This document shows, piece by piece, positions 57,634-64,000 of a stretch of 64,000 nt of DNA. The notes below the pieces were generated by a model. That model was not told where the DNA came from and ran no database searches. It was given only the letters and a program-made list of their open reading frames with translations. The stretch comes from Jannaschia faecimaris (GTDB lineage: Bacteria > Pseudomonadota > Alphaproteobacteria > Rhodobacterales > Rhodobacteraceae): positions 1 to 64,000 of the forward strand of contig NZ_FNPX01000002.1 in the NCBI RefSeq assembly GCF_900107415.1, written 5' to 3'. The position numbers and the translations under genes are program-made. Numbering within the stretch: the first letter of the stretch is position 1; each line of letters begins with the position of its first letter.

Positions 57634-58728
57634 ATGACGAACGACCAAGACGGAACTACGGGCGGACCACGACAGAATTTTCGTGCCGAACCGCGACACA
57701 AAGAGTTGGACGCAACGAAGCGCAAGCTCGCCGCGGTCATGGACGAAAAAGATGCCATCGACGGGTTCAGCAATGCAAAGGTGGCCATGGTCCTGACGGA
57801 CCCGCGTGCCGACGATAATCCCATCGTTTACGTCAACGCCGCGTTCGAAAAGATGACGGGTTACTCCCGCTCGGCCGTGATCGGTCGGAATTGCCGGTTT
57901 CTTCAGGGCGACGAGACCAGAAAGACCGATGTCGACAACCTGCGCGCCGCGGTGAATGACGGTCGCGATCTGAGCATCGACATCCAGAATTACCGTGCGG
58001 ATGGGCGCCCTTTCGTCAACCGCCTTATCATCGCGCCGATTACAGACGGCAACGGCGACATCATCTACTATCTGGGGATTCAGAAACCCCTGCATGACAC
58101 CGAGCGCGAGGATGGGGAACTTAACGAAAAGCTGAGCTCTCTCCAGTCGCGCGTTCAGGAAGACCTGTCTTTGGTTCTCAAAAGCCTCGGAGAGACTACC
58201 GAAGATGAGCCCCTCGAATTCGAAGCGATGACGCGCCGGATGGAGTGTCTGCAACTGGTCTATGAAGCCATGCTCCTGTCGGACAGCCAGGGGCTGCGAT
58301 CACGCGGTATCGACCTGGGCGCATTGATCAGCCGGGTCGCAGCGTCGATCGCTTACGAAGAGGGACGCCCCGGCATCCGCTACCAACAGCAGATCGAAAG
58401 CGTAGTGGTGAACCTCGAAGCCTCGGTTCGCGTGTCGCTGCTCCTGTCAGAAGTACTGTTCAATGCCTTCCACCATGCGTTTGACCGCTTGGAGGAAGGC
58501 TTGATCGAGTTGCGCCTCACGCGTCTTGCGGCGGGCGGTTTGCGCCTTGTCGTGACCGATGACGGCGTGGGCCTCCCGTCGAACATTTGTTTTCCGGATA
58601 TGACGACAATCGGCGGTCGCCTGATCGCGACGCTTGCCGATGGACTGGACGCCACGATCACGCCGGTTCGGGGCGCGGCGGGTACGGTGGTCATGCTGGA
58701 TGTCCCCGCCGGGATGATGGACGTCTGA
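57634..58728 (+). CDS. LOV-domain (blue-light) sensor with degenerate histidine-kinase module
   Basis: 364 residues. A LOV/PAS domain (about 42-155) has the FMN-adduct motif GRNCRFLQG with Cys87, GYSRSAVI and VNRLIIAPI. It is followed by a helical linker, a HisKA_2-like helix (residues 171-178 read QSRVQEDL where kinases have HHRVKNNL; Ser or Gln stands in the His position) and a HATPase domain (EVLFNAFHHAF, VVTDDGVGLPS). The ATP domain is present but no phospho-acceptor His is seen. GGGAGGGG precedes ATG 57634. It lies between scoA and scoB. Confidence 0.88.
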   Translation: MTNDQDGTTGGPRQNFRAEPRHKELDATKRKLAAVMDEKDAIDGFSNAKVAMVLTDPRADDNPIVYVNAAFEKMTGYSRSAVIGRNCRFLQGDETRKTDVDNLRAAVNDGRDLSIDIQNYRADGRPFVNRLIIAPITDGNGDIIYYLGIQKPLHDTEREDGELNEKLSSLQSRVQEDLSLVLKSLGETTEDEPLEFEAMTRRMECLQLVYEAMLLSDSQGLRSRGIDLGALISRVAASIAYEEGRPGIRYQQQIESVVVNLEASVRVSLLLSEVLFNAFHHAFDRLEEGLIELRLTRLAAGGLRLVVTDDGVGLPSNICFPDMTTIGGRLIATLADGLDATITPVRGAAGTVVMLDVPAGMMDV

Positions 58729-58804
58729 CTTTACGTCGCCGGAAAACTGTCGCAGGACTTCCGCGACGGCGCGCAAGTCGCCAAGCACAAGACAAGGACG
58801 ATAC

Positions 58805-59434
58805 ATGCCCTGGGATCGCAATCAGATGGCCGCCCGTGCCGCGCAGGAACTGCAGGACGGCTGGTACGTGAATCTTGGCATCGGGATTCCGACGCTCGTG
58901 TCCAACTACATCCCCGACGGGATCGAGGTGACGCTGCAATCCGAGAACGGGATGCTTGGCATGGGCCCCTTCCCTATTGAGGGCACCGAGGACGCCGACC
59001 TGATCAACGCCGGTAAGCAGACAATTACGGAACTGCCCCAGACCGCCTATTTCGACAGCGCGCAAAGCTTTGGCATGATCCGAGGTGGCAAGATCGCCAT
59101 GGCGATCCTGGGCGCAATGGAGGTTGCCGAGAACGGCGACCTGGCGAACTGGATGATTCCCGGCAAGCTGGTCAAGGGGATGGGCGGTGCAATGGACCTT
59201 GTGGCCGGTGTGGGTCGCGTCGTCGTCGTGATGGACCACGCCAACAAGCACGGGCAATCGAAGGTGCTGAAGGAATGCACCCTGCCGCTGACCGGTCAGG
59301 CCGTCGTTGATCGGATCATCACCAACTTGGGTGTGCTCGACGTGGTCGAGGGTGGCCTAAAGATCGTCGAGCTTGCCGACGGCGTGACGGAGCAGGAACT
59401 GCGCGACGTGACCGAGGCGACACTGGTCGACTGA
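58805..59434 (+). CDS. scoB: CoA-transferase subunit B (3-oxoacid CoA-transferase beta)
   Basis: 209 residues. Begins MPWDRNQMAARAAQELQDGW; the catalytic Glu is in LQSENGMLGMGPFP (the ENG loop). GMGGAMDLVAGVGRVVV and DVVEGGLKIVELADGVT complete the family. 76 bp separate it from the LOV gene; AAGGACG precedes ATG. Forms the enzyme with ScoA. Confidence 0.94.
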   Translation: MPWDRNQMAARAAQELQDGWYVNLGIGIPTLVSNYIPDGIEVTLQSENGMLGMGPFPIEGTEDADLINAGKQTITELPQTAYFDSAQSFGMIRGGKIAMAILGAMEVAENGDLANWMIPGKLVKGMGGAMDLVAGVGRVVVVMDHANKHGQSKVLKECTLPLTGQAVVDRIITNLGVLDVVEGGLKIVELADGVTEQELRDVTEATLVD

Positions 59435-59514
59435 CAAGCCTGCCTTGCGAGGTCTCGCGGCAGGGTGGCGAAGCGGGGGCCGCTGAGCCGTCCGCGATGC
59501 CCGCCGTTACGGTG

Positions 59515-60372
59515 TCAGGAGTCGGTCAAGGTCGGGTTGAATACGCAGCCATCACCCGGAAGTGTCGGAGGCGTGGTGCACATCTGCCGCGCGACATTCC
59601 AGGCGGCCAGAACCTTGGGCACATAGGCCCGCGTCTCGGCAAAGGGCGGAACGCCAGCGTTGCGCCGCACCGCGCCCTCGCCCGCGTTATATCCGGCCAG
59701 CGCGAGAACGGGGTCGTTCCCGAACTCCCCCATCAGCCAATCGAGATAGGCGACGCCGGCCCTGATATTCTGCGAGGGGTCGTTTGCGTCGCTGGTGCCA
59801 AACCGTTCGGCGGTCGCGGGAATCAACTGCATCAATCCCTGCGCGCCCTTGTTCGACACGGCCGTGACGCGCCCCCCGGATTCGACCGAAATCAAGGCCA
59901 GCACCAAGGCGGGCGAAACCCGCGTGCCGACCGACCGTGACAGGATTTCGCGACCGTGGGCCTTGGCGATGGCCTGAAGCTGCGCCAGGGACGGTGCCGC
60001 GATGCCACTGCCGGACGGGGGGCGCGCCGCGACCTGCGCCGCCTTGAGAAACCGACCGGGCGTTGCTTCGATGCTGGGCGATATCGCTGACCAGAACCAC
60101 GCCTGATGGTCGGAGCGGCCCGCCTGCGGCTCGGACGGGGTCGTGCGCGCGACGGCTTCACCCGGTGCCTGCGGCGCGCCGGGACGCGGGGCCTTAGATG
60201 GGGAAAGCTGTTCGCGAAACGTATCCGCTTCGACCTGGATGTTGATTCGGTTGCCGGTCGAGGTCGCCGACGGGGGACGCACGCGCTTGAATGTGAATTC
60301 CGCGCTTGCCGGGCTGGCAGGCATCATGAGTGCGATCGCACCCACCAGCGTGAGGGAGAATATGGGGTTCAT
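59515..60372 (-). CDS. Lytic transglycosylase (SLT domain), secreted
   Basis: 285 residues. A signal peptide (PIFSLTLVGAIALMMPASPASA) is followed by a Pro/Ala/Ser-rich region of about 120 residues and the SLT/GEWL domain: catalytic Glu in ALISVESGGRVTAVSNKGAQ, GLMQLIPATAERFG, NIRAGVAYLDWLM and AGYNAGEGAV. It cleaves peptidoglycan. Two Cys at the C-terminus (QMCTTPPTLPGDGCVF) may form a disulfide. It lies near the Tad pilus genes, which need wall remodelling, but the link is only positional. Confidence 0.93.
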   Translation of the reverse strand: MNPIFSLTLVGAIALMMPASPASAEFTFKRVRPPSATSTGNRINIQVEADTFREQLSPSKAPRPGAPQAPGEAVARTTPSEPQAGRSDHQAWFWSAISPSIEATPGRFLKAAQVAARPPSGSGIAAPSLAQLQAIAKAHGREILSRSVGTRVSPALVLALISVESGGRVTAVSNKGAQGLMQLIPATAERFGTSDANDPSQNIRAGVAYLDWLMGEFGNDPVLALAGYNAGEGAVRRNAGVPPFAETRAYVPKVLAAWNVARQMCTTPPTLPGDGCVFNPTLTDS

Positions 60373-61235
60373 GTCTGACTGCTCGGCCGTTGGGGCGTAT
60401 TATTGGGTTCTGTGTGCCATGTTTCCGCCGCGCCTGTCATCGTGGAGGCTTCAGGAAGTGTCCCGGCTGTGACAATTGCCGCAAGTCGGCCCCGCTTTTT
60501 CGCCCCTCGCCGCCGCGTGGCCCCGCCATGGCCCCGGTGTTGTTCCCAAACCCCCATCAATCCTTGGTGAAAACCGCATTGTCCGCAATTTGAACGAAAT
60601 GCGACACGATCTCGCCGCAATTGGCCCTCATACCGAAATCGTCGGATGGCAACGGGCGACGGCAGACCGCCCCAGACATCGGATCAAAAAGAAGCACCGA
60701 AACACTCGGGCAAGATACGTGGCGATTGAGCAGTCCCCACCACTCTGTTGGCAGGCGGAGCGGACAACGAGGGAAACGTCACTAAGCTTCCATCGGCTAG
60801 ACCGAGGGACAGGGGGTCGTGCTGGCAGGCGCGGCCCTCACTTCGTTTCTTCCCATGACACGAGACACCTGCGGCCAGAAGTCCCCCAACGGCCTTGTTG
60901 AGTGCCAGGCAGGCCTTCGCAGCTGGCATCGGCACATCCATACCCGGCACTTCATGCAAGCAATGGCGAGTCGCACGTAGAAGTTGAAGGGAATCAACGC
61001 CGCGCAAAGGCAAAAAATGTATCTACGCTCAATTATCTGGATAGGGGCGTGAACAATTAAAATTAATAAAAAACACTATTTTATGAATTTTTAACCATCA
61101 TTTGACCTGCGTATTTCCTCCGACTTGTCCCGGCGACGCCCAATTCCCGCCCCGATTCATGGGCAGAACGGCTTCATCGAAAGGGCGATACGGCCCGACG
61201 AGAACACACGAGTAACTTTACCAAGGAACCAAACC
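60373..61235. other. Long region upstream of the flp genes
   Basis: Short frames here lack family motifs and ribosome-binding sites. The last ~190 bp are AT-rich (A+T-rich run at 61040-61085) and hold the CtrA-like site and presumably the flp promoter. I see no known RNA gene. Confidence 0.5.
61091..61106 (+). promoter_or_regulatory. CtrA-like box upstream of flp pilin
   Basis: TTAACCATCATTTGAC is TTAA-N7-TTGAC, one mismatch from the CtrA consensus TTAA-N7-TTAAC. It lies about 130 bp before the first flp ATG. CtrA controls pilA in Caulobacter and pili/motility in roseobacters. Confidence 0.5.
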
Positions 61236-61466
61236 ATGCTGATCAACATCAACGCTTTCATCAATGATGAATCCGGTGCCGTGACTGTCGACTGGGTCGT
61301 CCTGACCGCAGCCCTCGTGGGCCTTGGCCTGGCCGTTATGTCGGTCGTGTCCGGCGGCATCGAGGACCTGTCGACCGATATCGGCCAGGCGCTGACCGAT
61401 ACCGACCCGCTGACCAATCCCTTTACGAGCAACACGACGTTCACTGAAACTCCGTCCGGCGGCTAA
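61236..61466 (+). CDS. Flp/Fap-type pilin (first copy)
   Basis: 76-residue Flp pilin precursor: MLININAFINDESGAVTVDW then VVLTAALVGLGLAVMSVVSG, a Gly-Ala-Val-Thr-Val pattern with the Glu-like position taken by Asp, and a C-terminal Thr/Ser tail (TNPFTSNTTFTETPSGG). The leader would be cut after Gly by the TadV-type prepilin peptidase and the helix packs into the pilus. CAAGGAACC precedes ATG. Nearly identical to the next gene. Confidence 0.9.
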   Translation: MLININAFINDESGAVTVDWVVLTAALVGLGLAVMSVVSGGIEDLSTDIGQALTDTDPLTNPFTSNTTFTETPSGG

Positions 61467-61488
61467 TTCTAGCTTCTCATAAATCAAA

Positions 61489-61525
61489 GTCCGGTTCAGG
61501 CCATCACATTTGCCAAGAACCGGAC
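61489..61525 (+). promoter_or_regulatory. Long-loop hairpin between the two flp genes
   Basis: GTCCGGTTC (61489-61497) pairs with GAACCGGAC (61517-61525) around a 19-base loop, directly before AAAGGA, the second ribosome-binding site. It may affect RNA stability or translation of copy 2. Confidence 0.45.
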
Positions 61526-61541
61526 CTAAAGGAATAAAGAC

Positions 61542-61769
61542 ATGATCAACATCAACGCTTTCATCAATGACGAATCCGGTGCCGTGACGGTCGACTGGGT
61601 CGTTCTGACCGCAGCCCTCGTGGGCCTTGGCCTGGCCGTTATGTCGGTCGTGTCCGGAGGCATCGAGGACCTGTCGACCGATATCGGCCAGGCGCTCACC
61701 GATACCGATCCGCTGACCAATCCCTTCACGAGCAACACGACGTTCACTGAAACTCCGTCCGGCGGCTGA
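61542..61769 (+). CDS. Flp/Fap-type pilin (second copy)
   Basis: 75 residues, identical to the first pilin except for one missing Leu at position 2; nucleotide differences are almost all synonymous. A tandem gene duplication of about 306 bp period. AAAGGAAT precedes ATG 61542. A strong terminator follows, so the pilin transcript is separate from cpaB. Confidence 0.9.
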   Translation: MININAFINDESGAVTVDWVVLTAALVGLGLAVMSVVSGGIEDLSTDIGQALTDTDPLTNPFTSNTTFTETPSGG

Positions 61770-61793
61770 TACGTCCCTAGCGGCAAAGCAAAT

Positions 61794-61829
61794 GACGCCC
61801 CGAAGCCTTACGCTTCGGGGCGTCTTTTT
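61794..61829 (+). terminator. Rho-independent terminator after flp genes
   Basis: GACGCCCCGAAGC (61794-61806) pairs perfectly with GCTTCGGGGCGTC (61812-61824) around CTTAC, then TTTTT. Confidence 0.95.
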
Positions 61830-61962
61830 CGTTCTAGCGCGGACTTGAGGCGGCCACGGGATAACCCGGACCCGTCCATCGTATTGCCGCATTCCGGAGT
61901 TAAACCGGAAACGATCGCCCTGCAGTCGCCAGGGTATAGTGTTTTTAAAAAGGATGTATCCG

Positions 61963-62793
61963 ATGCGCCTTATCTTTGGCCTCCTGCTACTCGCCGGTCT
62001 TGGCTTGGCCGGCTTTGCCGTCAACACCGCGAAGGATCGTTTCAACCAGTATCAGAATGCGTTGGTCCGCACCCAACAGGCCGTCGTTCCGGTTCGCGAC
62101 GTCTTCGTCGTCAAGCGCCAAATGAGCTACGGTGACGTTCTTGGTCCCAACGACGTCCGGGCTGTATCGTGGCCTGCGGACGCCATTCCGGACGGCACTT
62201 TCAATTCGCTGGACGCCATCTTTCCGCCGGACAATGACGGACAGCGCACCGTCCTGCGCGTGATGGAGCGGGACGAAGCAATTCTGCTGACCAAGGTGAC
62301 GAAACCCGGTCAGGAAGCCGGTCTTGCCACCTCGCTGACCCCGGGAATGCGGGCCTTCACCCTTCAGGTCGACGTGAATTCCGGTGTCTCGGGCTTCCTG
62401 CGTCCGGGCGACCGTGTTGACGTCTATTGGACTGGCGGCAGCAGTGAGGGCAGCGTGACGCGCCTGATCCATGCAAACCTCCCCCTGATCGCGATCGATC
62501 AAAAAACCGACTCGGAGCGCAGCGGCCCGACCGTCGCCCGCAACATCACCGTGGAGGTCACGCCGGAAGTCGTCGCAAAGCTTGCACAGGCACAGGCGAC
62601 AGGTCGTCTGGCATTGGCACTTGTTGGTGTGCGTGATGAGACGGAATCGCCCACCGTTGAAGCCACGCTGGACCAGATATTGGGGCCAAGAGAAGTGGCA
62701 CCCATCATCCAACGCCAGGAGGCCTGCACCATTCGGACGCGAAAGGGTGCCGATGTCGACCTGATCCAGATCCCTTGCACGGAAAACGGCTGA
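61963..62793 (+). CDS. cpaB: Flp pilus assembly protein CpaB/RcpC
   Basis: 276 residues. An N-terminal helix (IFGLLLLAGLGLAGFAV), the SAF domain (VPVRDVFVVKRQMSYGDVLG, then VRAVSWPADAIPDG) and the RcpC C-terminal part (MRAFTLQVDVNSGVSGFLRP, GDRVDVYWTGG). It acts with the secretin CpaC in the outer-membrane part of the Tad secretion machine. Start ATG 61963 after AAAAAGGA; the ATG at 61954 is too close to it. Confidence 0.93.
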   Translation: MRLIFGLLLLAGLGLAGFAVNTAKDRFNQYQNALVRTQQAVVPVRDVFVVKRQMSYGDVLGPNDVRAVSWPADAIPDGTFNSLDAIFPPDNDGQRTVLRVMERDEAILLTKVTKPGQEAGLATSLTPGMRAFTLQVDVNSGVSGFLRPGDRVDVYWTGGSSEGSVTRLIHANLPLIAIDQKTDSERSGPTVARNITVEVTPEVVAKLAQAQATGRLALALVGVRDETESPTVEATLDQILGPREVAPIIQRQEACTIRTRKGADVDLIQIPCTENG

Positions 62794-62834
62794 GGCTGAG
62801 ATTGACACCACCAGCCTTCGTATCGACTGGCTTG

Positions 62835-62869
62835 AGGCCGCGTTCCCAAAAGGACCGCGGCCTTTCCCT
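62835..62869 (+). terminator. Hairpin after cpaB
   Basis: AGGCCGCG (62835-62842) pairs with CGCGGCCT (62856-62863), followed by TTTCCCTT. It could terminate or attenuate transcription into cpaC. Confidence 0.6.
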
Positions 62870-63049
62870 TGCGTCAGAGTGGCACGTTTCGGAATGTGAC
62901 CCAAAAGCGGCAAACTGTGTCCGAAACGTCGGACATTCAAATCAATCTGGCCGTCTCGGTTGCAAAAAAGCTCAGTTCTGGCATCGTAAATCGAGTGCGG
63001 GCGTAAGATCCGTTTATTTTGGGCAGCGTGATCAGAGAGGCAGGTCACA

Positions 63050-64000
63050 ATGAAATTTCGTACTATCCTAAGGGCAACAATGCTCGGGGTGCTAGTATCT
63101 GGCACTCCGGCTGGGAACGCTTACGCCCAGACCCTTCAAATAAGCCAAGGCACCACGCAAACCGCACTGCGGGTTCCGCTGAACCGTGCAATCGTTTTGG
63201 AGTCCGACGTCCCCTTCGCGGAATTGTCGGTGGCGAACCCGCAGATCGCGGACATCGCAACACTCTCGGAGCGCACCGTCTATGTGCTGGGCAAGCTGCC
63301 CGGCCGCACGACGCTTACGCTTCTGGGGCCGGACGGTCGCCTGATCACCAACGTGGAGGTTCAGGTCACGCCGGACATCGCCGAGTTCAAGGAGCGTCTT
63401 AGCGAGCTGCTGCCCGGCGAACGGATCGAAGTCCGCACGGCAAACGACGGGATCGTGCTTTCGGGCATCGTGTCGTCGGTACAAAAGCTGGACCAGGCCA
63501 TCGAGATCGCGGAGCGCTATGCCCCCGACCGGGTTATGAACCTCATGGTCGTCGGCGGCACACAACAGGTCCAACTGAAGGTGCGCTTCGCCGAAATGTC
63601 GCGGAACGTGGCAAAGGAACTTGGCGCACAACTGGGGATCACGGGAACCGACGCGTCTTTCACGCCGTCTACTGGTGCCGTTGCGAACAGCGCCGGGAAA
63701 CTCGACCTGAGCTTCGGAATAGACTCCGCCAACTTCCGGATTTTGCTCGAGGCACTTGAAACGAACGGCGCATCCCGAATCCTGTCGGAACCGAACCTGA
63801 CCGCTCTTTCGGGGCAAACGGCCAGTTTTCTTGCTGGCGGTGAGTTTCCGATCCCGTCCGTCGACACGGACGGGAACGTCGGCGTAGAGTTCAAGCCGGT
63901 TGGCGTTTCTCTCGCCTTTACGCCGACGGTGGTCGACGACGACATCATCAACCTGGTTATGGAGAGTGAAGTCTCCTCCATAGATAAGGAAAATGCTGTC
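63050..64000 (+). CDS. cpaC: Tad secretin CpaC/RcpA, cut by the window edge
   Basis: 317 residues seen, still open at the edge. Signal peptide (RTILRATMLGVLVSGTPAGN, cut near AYA), then an N-terminal domain (VLESDVPFAELSVANPQIAD, VYVLGKLPGRTTLTLLGPDG) and BON-like part (RIEVRTANDGIVLSGIVSSV), and the start of the secretin domain (VQLKVRFAEMSRNVAKELGA, GASRILSEPNLTALSGQTAS, FLAGGEFPIP). It forms the outer-membrane channel for Flp pili. CAGG precedes ATG 63050. Confidence 0.95.
   Translation, partial: MKFRTILRATMLGVLVSGTPAGNAYAQTLQISQGTTQTALRVPLNRAIVLESDVPFAELSVANPQIADIATLSERTVYVLGKLPGRTTLTLLGPDGRLITNVEVQVTPDIAEFKERLSELLPGERIEVRTANDGIVLSGIVSSVQKLDQAIEIAERYAPDRVMNLMVVGGTQQVQLKVRFAEMSRNVAKELGAQLGITGTDASFTPSTGAVANSAGKLDLSFGIDSANFRILLEALETNGASRILSEPNLTALSGQTASFLAGGEFPIPSVDTDGNVGVEFKPVGVSLAFTPTVVDDDIINLVMESEVSSIDKENAV

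Noticed and set aside
60476-61013. Two frames of 109-141 residues in the gap before flp
   Set aside because: Antiparallel to each other, no ribosome-binding site and no family resemblance.

Overview
The window looks like a piece of a marine alphaproteobacterial chromosome, most likely Rhodobacterales (Rhodobacteraceae/roseobacter group). I infer this from the GC-rich coding style, the gene orders (rpmH-rnpA-yidD...yidC-MOSC-engB-argB; phoH-rraB-ybeY-corC-lnt-metK; dnaG-rpoD), a SAM/SAH-type riboswitch in front of metK (a class known almost only from Rhodobacteraceae) and a Tad/Flp pilus locus. No database search was possible, so family names rest on motifs and gene order.

Layout. 1-1.1 kb: the 3' end of an integrative element, a tyrosine recombinase whose N-terminus reads as the C-terminal part of a DUF2312/GapR protein, lying against tRNA-Arg(ACG). 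1.2-5 kb: an orphan sensor kinase and a flavoprotein/TVP38 membrane protein pair. 5.2-12 kb: ribosome, membrane-insertion and tRNA-thiolation genes (rpmH, rnpA, yidD, ttcA, yidC), then MOSC, engB and argB. 12-17.2 kb: a DUF3422 protein, a short-chain dehydrogenase and the proton-translocating transhydrogenase pntAB. 17.3-20.7 kb: a SitABCD-like metal ABC transporter behind a Fur-family operator. 20.8-26.8 kb: a secreted protein with an internal repeat, hppD with a divergent Lrp-type regulator, a KefB/C-like antiporter and a glutamate dehydrogenase-family enzyme.

26.9-32.4 kb is an accessory island. It holds an IS3-family element with several lesions, a second fragment of the same IS end whose terminal TGA stops a truncated HGGxSTG-type gene, and an isolated TadE/TadE/TadG operon followed by a headless TadE-like gene. 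32.7-40.5 kb: dnaG, rpoD, a 57-residue small gene, a DCC-family protein, yjbQ, a decayed methyltransferase, nrdR and ribD. 40.5-46.1 kb (minus strand): phoH, rraB-like, ybeY, corC-like, lnt and metK. 46.2-52.4 kb: small secreted paralogues with a GC-x-HW motif, miaB, a small heat-shock protein, an RTX-repeat protein and a frameshifted VOC gene. 52.4-60.4 kb: metG, nadK, glyA, a CoA-transferase gene pair split by a LOV-domain (blue-light) kinase-like gene, and a lytic transglycosylase. 61-64 kb: the start of a Tad pilus locus with two nearly identical Flp pilins, cpaB and cpaC (cut by the window edge), preceded by a CtrA-like site.

The points most worth following are: the LOV sensor with no phospho-acceptor histidine lying between scoA and scoB; the GapR-recombinase fusion at the tRNA; the SAM/SAH riboswitch; the tandem Flp pilins with a candidate CtrA box; and the GC-x-HW secreted pair.
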